The notes beneath the pieces were generated by a model. That model worked only from the letters and a program-made list of their open reading frames with translations, made no database searches and was not told the origin of the DNA. From contig CAYURO010000006.1 of assembly GCA_964447285.1 (NCBI GenBank), positions 121,439 through 185,438 of the forward strand: a DNA stretch of 64,000 bases, in the 5' to 3' direction. Position numbers and translations under genes: made by a program. The stretch comes from CAJBNH01 sp964447285. Its GTDB lineage: Bacteria > Myxococcota_A > UBA9042. Every line of letters begins with the position of its first letter. Position 1 is the first letter of the stretch. Positions 36,646 to 46,057 of the stretch are shown piece by piece.

Positions 36646-38406
36646 TCACGGTCTCGTCGCACTCGGGATGGCCGACGTTGAAGCGCGACACGTCACGGCA
36701 ACCGTCCAGAGCGACAACAGCGGCGCCTGACCGCCGAATGCGCGCTCGTCATGACGGCTCTGGGTTGCGAGGTCCGCCCGCGCGAGTGCCGTCGGCAACC
36801 GCTGCGCCAGCCAGTCCGGATGCCGCAGCGGGCTGACGTCGACGTGCAGCGCCCCTGGAGAAACCACCAGTCGTTGCAAGGTCTTCCCGGTTGAGCACGC
36901 CTGCTGCCGCACCAGCCCCAAGACACGGTCCCACGCTGCGTCATAGGCCGCCGGGTCGTCCGGACGCATCCCCACCGCATCGACGAACGCCCGATGCGCG
37001 TGCTGGGGGCGAACCCGCCCCTGTGTCAGCGTCTCGTACACGGCGACTGCGTTGTAGGTCACGGTCCAGGTCGGCATCGCCGGGTCCTGTTGCAGCCGGT
37101 CGGCCACGCGCTGCTGCGCCGCACGCGCAAACAACTCGGCGGTCGGACGATCGAACGCCCCGTGCATGCGATGGATTTCCCACACGCCATTGGCGACGAC
37201 TGCGACGGCCACGACCACCAGCAGCGATGCGACGACCCGCCCCTGCCGCCGATCGACCAGCCCGCTCGCGAACGCCCACGCCCGCGCCCCCGCCAGGCCG
37301 ACCGCCAGCGGCACCCACGGCACCAGCAGGCCGTACAGGCTCATGCCCGTGTAGTACAGACCGACGTACAGCAGCAGCGTCGTGCCCAGGCCCACACCGA
37401 AAGCCCGTTGCGCCACGGCGACTTGCCTTTGCCCACCCGCCACCACCGCGGCGACCACGCCCAGCGCGACCGCCCCGCCCACGGTCCAGGCCCGCACGCC
37501 CAGCTCGGGCTGCACCCCGGTTGCGATGCCCTGCACGTAGCCGCCCAGCCCCCCGAAGGCCTCGATGAAGTGTTGGGCGAAGAAGGCCCAGCGCGCCGGG
37601 ACCAGCAAGTCCATGGGCGACGGCAGGTTGTCGATGCGCTGGGCAAACGCCCCGGTGTCGGGGCCCGCGAGCAGGAACGCGACCTGCGGCAGCAACGGCA
37701 ACCCCGCGACCAGCGCTGCCAGCCCCAGCGCCCGCCAGCCGGGCCACGGCAGCCACCGGAACACCAGCACGGCCGCGGCCATCCCCAGCAGCGCCCAACC
37801 CGCCGTCAGCTTGGCCGAGACCGCCAGCCCCACCAGCAGCGCCCCCAGCAACCCCCAGACCGGTCGCCGACTTTGCCCCCACTTCGCGAACGCCAGCACA
37901 GCCCACAGGGGCAGCACCCAAGTCGCCTGTTCGTCGGGACGCGCCCAGTGGTGAAAGAACGCGAGGTGCGGCGACGCCGCCGCCACGGTCGCTGCCAGCC
38001 AACCCGCCAGGGGGGCCGACAGCGCGTAACCCATCAGAATCAAAGCCACCAGCACGCTTGCACCGTACAGCGCCGACACGGCTCGCGCGGCTGTCAGCCC
38101 TCCCAGCGCGTGCGCCCACCGCGACGGGGCGAACACCAGCGCGCCCTGATGACCGTCAACCAACAGCGGGGTGTACGTGCCGTCGCGCCAGACCACGCCC
38201 CACACCGGAAGATGCGCCGATGCGCGGAGTTGCGGGTGGTCGTCTCGCGCAGGCTCGACCTCGCCCGCGCCTGGTCGCAGGGGCGCCATCTGGGTCAGCC
38301 CGACCGCCTCTTCGGCGTGGGTCGCCATGCCTTGCTGCAACGGCGCGATGGCCCACAGGAATACGCCTGCCAGGACGGCAAAGGCCAGGAGATGGGCGGG
38401 CTTCAC
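36646..38406 (-). CDS. Polytopic glycosyltransferase-like protein (PMT/GT39 style)
   Basis: 586 residues. An N-terminal helix (1-22) is followed by an acidic extracytoplasmic loop with TQMAPLRPGAGEVEPARDDHP. About ten further helices to residue 400 carry patterns such as ASPHLAFFHHWARPDEQATW and AVSAKLTAGWALLG, typical of lipid-linked sugar transferases of the GT-C fold. The last 180 residues form a soluble domain. The first loop has acidic residues where GT-C enzymes keep the catalytic Asp, but I cannot assign it firmly. The start overlaps the stop of the radical SAM gene upstream by four bases. It is the last gene of the long his operon. Confidence 0.65.
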   Translation of the reverse strand: MKPAHLLAFAVLAGVFLWAIAPLQQGMATHAEEAVGLTQMAPLRPGAGEVEPARDDHPQLRASAHLPVWGVVWRDGTYTPLLVDGHQGALVFAPSRWAHALGGLTAARAVSALYGASVLVALILMGYALSAPLAGWLAATVAAASPHLAFFHHWARPDEQATWVLPLWAVLAFAKWGQSRRPVWGLLGALLVGLAVSAKLTAGWALLGMAAAVLVFRWLPWPGWRALGLAALVAGLPLLPQVAFLLAGPDTGAFAQRIDNLPSPMDLLVPARWAFFAQHFIEAFGGLGGYVQGIATGVQPELGVRAWTVGGAVALGVVAAVVAGGQRQVAVAQRAFGVGLGTTLLLYVGLYYTGMSLYGLLVPWVPLAVGLAGARAWAFASGLVDRRQGRVVASLLVVVAVAVVANGVWEIHRMHGAFDRPTAELFARAAQQRVADRLQQDPAMPTWTVTYNAVAVYETLTQGRVRPQHAHRAFVDAVGMRPDDPAAYDAAWDRVLGLVRQQACSTGKTLQRLVVSPGALHVDVSPLRHPDWLAQRLPTALARADLATQSRHDERAFGGQAPLLSLWTVAVTCRASTSAIPSATRP

Positions 38407-39908
38407 CGCGCCCTCGGCCAGACGCGCCGCGCCATGTGGGTCAGGTAGAAGCGGGCATAGGCGGCGTGCTCGGGGTTGCCGCTGGCAAAGCCCGCGACAA
38501 GGTCAGTGGCCATCGTCAGCTTGTCCAGCACCGGCACCGGCACATGGTCCAACCATGCGGCGCGCAGGCGTCGGCGCACGGGCGAGGGCAATACCGGCAT
38601 CAGCTGAAACAGGGCGGCGTAACTTTGCAACTGTCTTCGCAATTGTGGGTCACGCACACTGCTCTGGCGGAAGAAAGTGGGGTCGCCGCGCTCGATGCCG
38701 GCCAACTGCTCGGGGGTCAGGTCACCGCTGTCGAGCGCCTGACGCGTGATGTCGACGCCGGGCAGCCACGTCATCCAGAAGGGGCTGATCCGCGAGGGGG
38801 TGTGGGTGGCGTAGAAGACGCGTGCCAACTCCTGCGACGCCACGCCCTCACCCACCGACCCCAGAATGTGGTCGCCCTTGACCCCCACGCCCGCCTTGCG
38901 GAAAGCATCGATGGCCCACGCGGTGTCGCCGACCTTCTCGTAACGCTTCATGGTGTGAAAGCGGTGCTGCTCGTCGACCGACTGGATGCCCAGTTGCACC
39001 CACTCGCACCCGGCCGCCGCCAGCCCGTCGACGATGTCCTGGTCGACGTACTTGGGGTGGGTCAGGCACATCCACGGCAGCCCGACCTCGCGCCGATAGC
39101 GGTCCAGAAACTCGCGCAACCACACCTTGTCGATGGTGAAGATGTCGTCCTCGAAGTCGACATGCCTGATCTTCCAGCGCTTCTTGGCCTCGACCAGCTC
39201 GGCAATCACGTGGTCGATGCTGCGCTGGCGCACGTACTTGCCGCCCGCTATGCCGTCTTGCCCCGGCAGCCGTGCCCAGAAGTTGTTGAAGCAGAAGGTG
39301 CAGCGGTACGGGCAGCCGCGACCGGTCATGGTGATGTAGACGTCGCGGATGCGGATGTGGTCCTGGTACAGCCCCTTGTCGATCACCGGCAGCGCGTCGA
39401 GATCCTGCAGGAACGGCCGCTGCTTGCCGCGCACCACCACGCCGTCGGCGCGTTTGAACCAGATCTGGTCGATGGCGCGGGATTCGTCGCCCTGCTGCAG
39501 CGCCCGCAACCACGCCGGGAAGGCAACGTCGCCCTCACCCACGCAGATCGCATCGACAACCGGGTCCGCAATGACGACTTCCGGCACCGCCGACGGGTGC
39601 ACGCCGCCGAAAATGACCTTGGCCCCCGTGCGCCGCTTGACCTCGGCCGCCACCTGCAGGCCCCAGCGGTAGGTCATGGTCAGCGCCGAAAACGCCACGA
39701 CATCGGGGCGAAACGCCACGGCCTGGTCGATCACCTGCCGGTCGCGGGAGAAAAGCCGTGCCAACACGGGAACATGCAGGTGGTACTTGTCGTCGAACAG
39801 CGAGGGCGTGAACGCCAGACCGACCTGGTGCCCCTCGCCCTTCAGGATGGCCGACAGCTGCTGCACGCCCAGCTGTTCCGCGCCGATGCCCAGGAAGATG
39901 ACACGCAT
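38403..39908 (-). CDS. Radical SAM protein with N-terminal B12-binding-type domain
   Basis: 501 residues from the ATG at 39908. Residues 1-130 form a Rossmann-like domain of the cobalamin-binding type, with VIFGGVHPSAVPE and ICVGEGDVAF. The DxHxxG motif for cobalamin's lower ligand is not visible, as in many class B radical SAM enzymes. The cluster motif CPYRCTFC gives Cys199, 203 and 206. Barrel patterns follow: HVDFEDDIFT and EWVQLGIQSVDE. Members of this class carry out methylations or ring rearrangements on lipids, antibiotics or pigments. It starts two bases after the DegT-type stop and ends in an overlap with the glycosyltransferase gene. Substrate unknown. Confidence 0.8.
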   Translation of the reverse strand: MRVIFLGIGAEQLGVQQLSAILKGEGHQVGLAFTPSLFDDKYHLHVPVLARLFSRDRQVIDQAVAFRPDVVAFSALTMTYRWGLQVAAEVKRRTGAKVIFGGVHPSAVPEVVIADPVVDAICVGEGDVAFPAWLRALQQGDESRAIDQIWFKRADGVVVRGKQRPFLQDLDALPVIDKGLYQDHIRIRDVYITMTGRGCPYRCTFCFNNFWARLPGQDGIAGGKYVRQRSIDHVIAELVEAKKRWKIRHVDFEDDIFTIDKVWLREFLDRYRREVGLPWMCLTHPKYVDQDIVDGLAAAGCEWVQLGIQSVDEQHRFHTMKRYEKVGDTAWAIDAFRKAGVGVKGDHILGSVGEGVASQELARVFYATHTPSRISPFWMTWLPGVDITRQALDSGDLTPEQLAGIERGDPTFFRQSSVRDPQLRRQLQSYAALFQLMPVLPSPVRRRLRAAWLDHVPVPVLDKLTMATDLVAGFASGNPEHAAYARFYLTHMARRVWPRAR

Positions 39909-39910
39909 GG

Positions 39911-41146
39911 TCAGGTCGTCTCCCGTGCCGCGCTGGCTGTCGCCCTTCGCACCGCCTCGACCACGCGGTCCGCCTGTGCGTCCGACATGTCTGCAAACAC
40001 AGGCAGTTGCACGAACCCACGCCACGCCGCAAACGCGTGGGGAAAGAGGTCGGCGTGCAGGAAACCGGGACAGAAATCGCAGACCTCAGACCCGATACCC
40101 ACGTCGACGCCCATGCGTAACAAGGCGCGGCGCAAACGAATCGGCAGGTCAGCCGGCGGAGTGCCCTGCCCCGCCCACGGCGGTTGGCCGACCAGAAAGT
40201 AGCGGTTGGACTCGACACCTGCAGGCTCGGTCTGCCACCGCCAGTCCGGCAGCCCCGTCATCAGCCGCGCCGCCAACGCCCGCCGCCGGGCCACCCGGTC
40301 AGCCAGCAACGGCAGCTGCATCGAGGCAAACGCCGCCTGCCACGGACTGAATTCGCTCTGTGTCGCCACCCCGCCCTGTCGCAGCCGGTCGTAGCCCGCA
40401 AGCAGCGCACGCCGCACCGGGGGCACGTCCAGGCCGGCCAACGCCGCCTGATAGGCCGGAGTGCGGAACAGAAGATTCTCCAGAGCATTTCGCGCGAATT
40501 TGCTGGGCACACGCAGCGGTGGCTGTGGGTCCTTGGGCAGCTGCGCCCGCACCCGCTCTGCCAGCCGCGCATCGTCGGTGGTGACCACGCCGCCGCCAAA
40601 CGCGTGCAGCACCTTGATGGTTTCGAGGCTGAAGAACACCGCGTCGGTCAAGCCCCCGACCGGCCGGCCATCGACGCGCGTGCCGGCCGCGTGGGCGGCG
40701 TCTTCGATCAGCACGATGTCGTGGCGGGCGGCCAGCGGTCCCAGCGCGGCGAACCAGTCGGCCGCCACCCCGAACAGGTCGGTGGGCACGATGGCGCGCG
40801 TGCGCGACGTGCGCACGCGCGCGACGTCGGCGGGGTCGATCAGCAGCGTGTCCGGGTCAACGTCCGCAAACACGGGCACATACAGGGCGTTCCGCAGCAG
40901 CGCGGGCAAGTCGACCAGTGTCAGCGCGGGCAGCACAAGCTCATCGCCCGGCCGCAGCCCCGCCGCCCGCAAGGTCGCCAGCAGCGCCGTCCGCCCGGAG
41001 CATGCCGCCACCGCGTGGCGGGTCCAGGTCGCTTGGGCAAAGGTCGCCTCGAAGCGCAGCAGCTCTCCCGCTGGATCGCGCCGCGCCGCGCGCCATGCTC
41101 GCACGACGTCGGGACCGGCGATGGGCGTCTGGCGGCGGGGGATCAT
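39911..41146 (-). CDS. DegT/DnrJ/EryC1/StrS-family aminotransferase
   Basis: 411 residues from the ATG at 41146; the longer upstream frame is arginine-rich and unlike the family. PLP fold type I. Asp149 lies in LIEDAAHA, and Lys178 in FFSLETIKVLHAFGGGVV is the expected Schiff-base lysine. Members normally transfer an amino group to a keto-sugar bound to a nucleotide. The C-terminal third contains a Cys pair (VCDFC) not usual for the family. It lies in the minus-strand operon between two radical SAM genes, 35 bases after one and two bases before the other. Confidence 0.85.
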   Translation of the reverse strand: MIPRRQTPIAGPDVVRAWRAARRDPAGELLRFEATFAQATWTRHAVAACSGRTALLATLRAAGLRPGDELVLPALTLVDLPALLRNALYVPVFADVDPDTLLIDPADVARVRTSRTRAIVPTDLFGVAADWFAALGPLAARHDIVLIEDAAHAAGTRVDGRPVGGLTDAVFFSLETIKVLHAFGGGVVTTDDARLAERVRAQLPKDPQPPLRVPSKFARNALENLLFRTPAYQAALAGLDVPPVRRALLAGYDRLRQGGVATQSEFSPWQAAFASMQLPLLADRVARRRALAARLMTGLPDWRWQTEPAGVESNRYFLVGQPPWAGQGTPPADLPIRLRRALLRMGVDVGIGSEVCDFCPGFLHADLFPHAFAAWRGFVQLPVFADMSDAQADRVVEAVRRATASAARETT

Positions 41147-41181
41147 GCAGTGCGCCTCACGGGGGGGGGGAGACGCCGAAG

Positions 41182-42282
41182 CTAGACGTAGAACCGGGCC
41201 CTGTCCAGCACGCTGCGGGCGTGGTCGCGGCCCCGGCGGCCCTGCAGGTGGCTGAGCTCGCCATACGTCGTGTCGAAACAGGACCCGAGCAGGGCACATC
41301 GGTCGGCGTGCCGGAACACCTCGGATTCATCAGAGAACAGCTCAGACAGCGTGCGCTGAAACAGGCTGGCACGGGTCATGCGTTGCGGACAGCCCCCCAC
41401 TTTGCCGCCCGCATCGACATACACCACCGACTGACCGGCCACGCACGGCAAGTTGCGCCGCCCCGCGAGCACCTTCGGCAATTCCCTCATCAACATTCGG
41501 GCGTTGCACACCACGCCACGGGCGTCGGCCAGCCGCTGCGCGCGCATCAGCTCGGCCTGCAGCATCGGCCAGTCCTGCTCGTCGGGGACCAGCCCGGCCC
41601 GAGGGTCCACCGGCAGCCCCATCGTCTCGGCCCCCGGCGCCTGATCGAGGTGCAGATGCATCGGCTGGAATTTGACGAACCCGGCCCCCACATCCGCCGC
41701 GGTCCGCACCATGTCCGCCAGCCGATTGCAGTTTTCGCGCGTCACCGTCATCCCGACCGCCAGCGAGGTCCGCGGGCTGTGGGTCCGCAGCAGGTCCAAT
41801 CCCCGCACCGCCCCCGCAAATGACGTCCCGGGGCGGCCCCGGTCGTTGCTGGCCGGGTCGGGCGAGTCGAGGGATACCGAGGCATAGCCCAAACGCACAC
41901 GGTCCAGCTCGCGCGCCACCTCAGGCGTCACCAACCCACCGTGGGTGTTCAGGTTTGTCTGCACCCCTAGGCCGCCCGCCGCGCCCAGCACGTCCATCAG
42001 GTGGCGGTACAGTAATGGCTCGCCCCCCACCACGCCCAGAAACAGCACACCGTGACGCGAGAGCTCGCGGACCACGTGCAGCGCGGCCTCTCGGGGCACA
42101 GGCGGATACGGCGCGCGGTAGCCGGGCAGTCCGACGTGGCAGGTGGTACAGCGGCCGTCACACGCCGCCGTGACCTGAAACACCGCGCACGGAAAGGGCT
42201 TACGCGCCCCCAACGGCCCACCCAGCCGCAGGCCCAGGTGGTGGACCAGCCGACCGGCGAACCGGGGCGCGCGCGTCAGCAC
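41182..42282 (-). CDS. Radical SAM protein with SPASM-like C-terminus
   Basis: 366 residues. The cluster motif CDGRCTTC gives Cys41, 45 and 48. GVVGGEPLLY is the Gly-rich strand that contacts SAM. The C-terminal quarter contains several Cys (PCVAG, GGCPQR, CALLGSC), as in SPASM or twitch domains that hold additional iron-sulfur clusters. Proteins of this layout modify peptides or other small substrates. The start overlaps the hisF stop by seven bases, so it is translationally tied to histidine biosynthesis. Between its stop and the next gene is a run of ten G (41161-41170). Confidence 0.8.
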   Translation of the reverse strand: MLTRAPRFAGRLVHHLGLRLGGPLGARKPFPCAVFQVTAACDGRCTTCHVGLPGYRAPYPPVPREAALHVVRELSRHGVLFLGVVGGEPLLYRHLMDVLGAAGGLGVQTNLNTHGGLVTPEVARELDRVRLGYASVSLDSPDPASNDRGRPGTSFAGAVRGLDLLRTHSPRTSLAVGMTVTRENCNRLADMVRTAADVGAGFVKFQPMHLHLDQAPGAETMGLPVDPRAGLVPDEQDWPMLQAELMRAQRLADARGVVCNARMLMRELPKVLAGRRNLPCVAGQSVVYVDAGGKVGGCPQRMTRASLFQRTLSELFSDESEVFRHADRCALLGSCFDTTYGELSHLQGRRGRDHARSVLDRARFYV

Positions 42283-43040
42283 GGCGGCAACCGGACGGGC
42301 ACACCCGCCGCCCGCAGCGCATCCTTGACCTGACGAATCGTCAGCGTACCGAAGTGGAAGACGCTGGCCGCCAGCACCGCCGCCGCGTGACCCTGCACCG
42401 CCGCATCGACGAAGTCTTGCAGCGAGCCCGCGCCACCGCTGGCGATCACGGGCACCGGCACCGCGTCGGCCACCATACGCAACAACTCGCAGCCAAAGCC
42501 CGCCTGGGTGCCGTCGGCGTCCATGTCGTTCAGCAGCAGCTCGCCCGCGCCCAACGCCGCGACCTTGCTTGCGAATCCCAGCGCCTCGACGCCCGTCGCC
42601 TGTCGCCCGCCGTGCGTGGTCAGCTCAAAGCGACCGTCGACCCGGCGCACGTCGAGCGACACAACGATCGCCTGGGATCCAAACTGGTTGGCCGCTCTCG
42701 CCACCAAATCCGGGTCGCGCAGCGCCGCCGTGCCGATGCTGACCTTGTCGGCCCCCGCCAGCAGCACCGCGCGCATGTCGTCGATCGACCGCAGGCCACC
42801 GCCGACCGTAAACGGGATGAACAGGCGCCGCGACACGCGCTCGACCAGATCCAGCAGGATGTCGCGGCCTTGGTCGCTGGCGCGGATGTCCAGGAAGGTC
42901 AGCTCGTCGGCGCCCTCCGCGTCATAGCGGCTGGCCAGCTCGACCGGGTCGCCGGCATCGCGAAGTCCCAGAAAGTTCACGCCCTTGACGACGCGGCCGC
43001 CCTCGATGTCCAGGCACGGGATCACGCGGCGGGTCAGCAT
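42276..43040 (-). CDS. hisF: Imidazole glycerol phosphate synthase, cyclase subunit
   Basis: 254 residues, a half-barrel-repeat (beta/alpha)8 barrel. It uses ammonia from HisH to turn PRFAR into imidazole glycerol phosphate and AICAR. Asp11 in RRVIPCLDI and the Asp in VSLDVRR are the catalytic acids; FTVGGG and IASGGAG are the two phosphate loops. The usual DITAS segment reads DIRASDQ here. The start overlaps the hisH stop by seven bases, and the stop overlaps the following radical SAM gene by seven. Confidence 0.96.
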   Translation of the reverse strand: MLTRRVIPCLDIEGGRVVKGVNFLGLRDAGDPVELASRYDAEGADELTFLDIRASDQGRDILLDLVERVSRRLFIPFTVGGGLRSIDDMRAVLLAGADKVSIGTAALRDPDLVARAANQFGSQAIVVSLDVRRVDGRFELTTHGGRQATGVEALGFASKVAALGAGELLLNDMDADGTQAGFGCELLRMVADAVPVPVIASGGAGSLQDFVDAAVQGHAAAVLAASVFHFGTLTIRQVKDALRAAGVPVRLPPC

Positions 43041-43654
43041 GGCGCCCCCAACCGCGCGGCCAGCAACCGCAATCCCGCGTCGCCCGACTTCTCGGGGTGA
43101 AACTGGGCGGCGAACAGGTTCTGGTGTTGCACCGCGGCCACGAACGGCACGCCGTAGTCCGCCTCTGCCACCACCACCGTCCGGTCCGTCGGCACGGCGT
43201 GGAACGAGTGCACGAAGTAGAAGTGCGTGCCGTCGGGCAGCGCGTCCAATGGCGAGCCCGAACGCGTGATCTTCACGTCGTTCCAGCCGATCTGCGGCAC
43301 CTTCTGCGGCGCCCGAAACGCCACGTTGGTGCCCCGCAGCAGCCCCAGCCCGGGCACGCCCGGTGCCTCGTCGCTCGACTCGAACAGCAGCTGCAACCCC
43401 AGGCAGATCCCCGTGAAGGGCGTGCCGGCCTCGACGACCTGCCGCAGCGCCCGGTCCAGTCCGGTCTCGCGCAGCCGCTGCATCGCCTGGCCAAAGTGGC
43501 CTTGACCCGGAAACAGCACGTGGTCGGCCGCGCGCACGACATCCGGATCCGCCGTGATCTGCACGACAAAACCCAGATGCTCTGCGGCCTTGCGCACGCT
43601 GCCGACGTTGCCGGCGCCGTAGTCGACAAGCGCGATGCGGGGGCCGTCAGCCAT
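43034..43654 (-). CDS. hisH: Imidazole glycerol phosphate synthase, glutamine amidotransferase subunit
   Basis: 206 residues. Supplies ammonia from glutamine to HisF. Class I amidotransferase triad: Cys84 in GICLGLQLLF, and His and Glu in QFHPEKSG. DYGAGNVGSV at the N-terminus is the family signature. The start overlaps hisB by eight bases, and the stop overlaps hisF by seven, which favours balanced synthesis of the two subunits. Confidence 0.96.
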   Translation of the reverse strand: MADGPRIALVDYGAGNVGSVRKAAEHLGFVVQITADPDVVRAADHVLFPGQGHFGQAMQRLRETGLDRALRQVVEAGTPFTGICLGLQLLFESSDEAPGVPGLGLLRGTNVAFRAPQKVPQIGWNDVKITRSGSPLDALPDGTHFYFVHSFHAVPTDRTVVVAEADYGVPFVAAVQHQNLFAAQFHPEKSGDAGLRLLAARLGAPC

Positions 43655-44264
43655 CCAGCGCCCCCTTGGTTGACGGCACCTCTGCCGCCGCCCGCGGGTG
43701 GATCGCCACGGCGAGCTCGAGGGCGCGCGCGAACGCCTTGAACAGACACTCGATCTTGTGGTGGTCGTTCTCGCCGCGCTCGAGCGTCAGGTGCACGGTC
43801 GCCCCCAGCGCAATCGCCATCGCTTGAAAGAACTCGTGCACCAGATCGGTGTGCAGGTCGCCCACCTTCTCGTTGCGAAACGTCGCCTTGAACGTCAGGT
43901 GCGGTCGGCCCGACAGGTCGATGGCGCAATCGGCCAGCGCCTCGTCCATCGGAAAGCGAAACGCCCCCGTGCGCCACACGCCGCGCCGGTCGCCCAGCGC
44001 CTCGCGGAGGGCCCCGCCGATCACGATCGCCGTGTCTTCGACCGTGTGGTGCTGGTCGACGTGCAGGTCGCCGCGAATCGTCACGTCGAGGTCGATGTGC
44101 GCGTGCCGCCCCAGCGCCTCGAGCATGTGCGCAAAGAAGCCGATCTCGCAGTCGACCCGCGTGTGCCCAACGCCGTCCAGGTTCACCGTCGCCCGGATCT
44201 GCGTCTCGCGGGTGTCGCGCTGCACGTGCCCACGCCGACCGCTTGCCGTCACTTCCGCAGCCAT
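43647..44264 (-). CDS. hisB: Imidazoleglycerol-phosphate dehydratase
   Basis: 205 residues, a monofunctional IGPD without the phosphatase domain seen in Escherichia coli HisB. Manganese-binding repeats DQHHTVEDTAI and ENDHHKIECLF are present, with FFAHMLEALGRHAHIDL near the N-terminus. I use the ATG at 44264, which overlaps the end of hisC-HAD by 16 bases; the open frame upstream of it is a shadow of hisC-HAD. Because this HisB has no phosphatase domain, the dephosphorylation step must come from another protein, plausibly the HAD domain on the upstream gene. Confidence 0.95.
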   Translation of the reverse strand: MAAEVTASGRRGHVQRDTRETQIRATVNLDGVGHTRVDCEIGFFAHMLEALGRHAHIDLDVTIRGDLHVDQHHTVEDTAIVIGGALREALGDRRGVWRTGAFRFPMDEALADCAIDLSGRPHLTFKATFRNEKVGDLHTDLVHEFFQAMAIALGATVHLTLERGENDHHKIECLFKAFARALELAVAIHPRAAAEVPSTKGALDG

Positions 44265-46057
44265 GCCAGCACCTCCTCGACGCCGCCGAACACCGCCCAC
44301 GCCCCCGCCTGGTACAGCCGCTCGCACAGCCCGTCGTTCCAGTCTGCCCCTGCCGGCAGCACGCCGATGGGCAGCACACCCGCCGCCACCGCCGCGCGCA
44401 TGTCGTCCACGCTGTCGCCCAGGTACGCCGCCGTCGCCGAGACCGCCTTCAAGTCGGCCATCGCCTGCACGATTCCGTCGGGGGCCGGCTTCTGCGCCGC
44501 CATGTCTTCCATGGCCACCACGACCGGCCACGCGCCGGGTACCCCGTGCCGGTGCAGCGTCCACAGCGCCTCGACGCGTGGCCGCCCCGTGACGACACCC
44601 GTGCGAAAACGCTCGACCGTCCACGCCAGGTCTTCTGCCGACAGGCGAAACGGCTCGCCCGCGATCAGACCGTCGCCGTCGTCGCCCCAGTACAGCGACT
44701 GGAACACCTCGACGACGTCTGCGTACGGCACCACGCCGCCCAGCTCGGCGATCAGGGCCGCCGTGCAGTCCCAGTCGTTGTTCAACCCGCCGCGGCGCTT
44801 CAGGTCTTCGACCCGTTCGGGCGTCGCCTGGGCCACCGTGTCGTGCGTGGCACCGTAGCGCGACAGCAGCGCGCGGGCGGTGCGCAGGATGGCCTGGCGA
44901 TAGCTGTCGCGCACGTCGGCCAACGGACCGTCCAGGTCGAACAGCAGGGTGTCGATCCGCGGCGCCGGCACCAGGACCTTGCGCAACCCGCCGAGACAGC
45001 GTTGCATTTGCGCGCGACTGCCGATGGCGATGCGCGCCCAGCCGTCGAGGGTCGGGTGGCTGCCGGTGCGGTCGCGGATCAGGATCCCCTCTGCGCGCAG
45101 GGACTTCTCGCACGCCGCCGTCTTGTCGCCCAAGTGCGCGAGCAGAAAGTTCGCGTGCGCCGGACCGACCTGCACGCCCATCTGTGCCAGACCGTGCACG
45201 AATTCCTCGCGCGCCACGGCAACTTCGGCCACGTGCTCGGCGATTTCGGCCGGGTGGTCCATCACCGCCAGCGACGCGACGATGGCCGCGCGGTTGACGT
45301 TGAAGGGGTTCAGCACGCGCCGGATGCCCTCGATGTTCTGCGCCTGCGACAGCACCGCCCCTGCCCGCAAACCCGCCAGACCGGCCACCTTGGAAAACGA
45401 CCGCAGCACGAACAGATGGGGATGCTTGGGGATCAGGTCGGCGACGGTCAGGCCCACGAAGTCCGCATAGGTCTCGTCGACCAGCACCGGGCAGGTCACC
45501 CGATCCAGCGTCGCCACGATCGCCTCGCGAGGAATCAGGGTGCCGGTGGGATTGGCGGGCGTGACCAAGGCGACCATGCCCACGCCGGGTTCAAGCGCGG
45601 CGAACCAGGCATCGGGGTCGAACGCAAAGTCGGGGCCAAACGCCACACGCCGCAACGGGTTGCCGTACAGCCTGGCCCATACCGGAAACATGTCGAACCC
45701 GGGGTCGTGGGTGGCCAGGGCGGTCCCCGGCATCAGATGTGCCTCGCAGATCGCCTTGATGGCCTCGTCCGCCCCCGACGTGCAGGTGACCTGGTCGAGC
45801 TGCACGCCAAACGCCCGCGCCGCCGCTGCGTGCCACTCGGCATAGACCGGATAGGTGGCGATGGCGGCGGGTGTCAGGTCGCGGCGCAGGGCCTCGAGCA
45901 CGAATTCCGGAGCCCCGCCGGGGTGTTCGTTGACGTCGAGGCGAAGCAGGCTCGCACGCTCCCAGGTCGGAATCCGGTACGGCGACGCGGCGTCCAAGCA
46001 AAGCCGCGAGGGCAGAAAGCCCCCAGACTCGGTGCGAGCATCGCGCCCAGACGTCAC
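44249..46057 (-). CDS. Histidinol-phosphate aminotransferase fused to HAD-type phosphatase
   Basis: 602 residues from a GTG whose GTGA overlaps the hisG stop. Residues 15-362 are HisC: PANPTG at 167-172, the Asp and Tyr of DETYAD (194-199), PLP lysine Lys223 in SFSKVAGLAGLR, and the terminal RIAIGS. Residues 367-602 are a HAD-IA hydrolase: DLDGPLAD with Asp374 and Asp376, Thr490 in VTGRPR, Lys523 in AQKPAP, and GDSVDDM (547-553). The HAD part has all four motifs, so it should be active. Next to HisC and within a his operon, the natural reaction is removal of phosphate from histidinol phosphate; this is inference from position and chemistry. Confidence 0.9.
   Translation of the reverse strand: MTSGRDARTESGGFLPSRLCLDAASPYRIPTWERASLLRLDVNEHPGGAPEFVLEALRRDLTPAAIATYPVYAEWHAAAARAFGVQLDQVTCTSGADEAIKAICEAHLMPGTALATHDPGFDMFPVWARLYGNPLRRVAFGPDFAFDPDAWFAALEPGVGMVALVTPANPTGTLIPREAIVATLDRVTCPVLVDETYADFVGLTVADLIPKHPHLFVLRSFSKVAGLAGLRAGAVLSQAQNIEGIRRVLNPFNVNRAAIVASLAVMDHPAEIAEHVAEVAVAREEFVHGLAQMGVQVGPAHANFLLAHLGDKTAACEKSLRAEGILIRDRTGSHPTLDGWARIAIGSRAQMQRCLGGLRKVLVPAPRIDTLLFDLDGPLADVRDSYRQAILRTARALLSRYGATHDTVAQATPERVEDLKRRGGLNNDWDCTAALIAELGGVVPYADVVEVFQSLYWGDDGDGLIAGEPFRLSAEDLAWTVERFRTGVVTGRPRVEALWTLHRHGVPGAWPVVVAMEDMAAQKPAPDGIVQAMADLKAVSATAAYLGDSVDDMRAAVAAGVLPIGVLPAGADWNDGLCERLYQAGAWAVFGGVEEVLAWLRK

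Noticed and set aside
38058..40202. 714-codon plus-strand frame opposite the B12-type radical SAM gene
   Set aside because: The minus strand encodes conserved radical SAM and B12-domain motifs; the plus-strand frame has none.
41147..41299. Longer start of the DegT aminotransferase
   Set aside because: The added sequence overlaps the radical SAM gene and is Arg/Pro-rich, unlike the family N-terminus; the ATG at 41146 fits.
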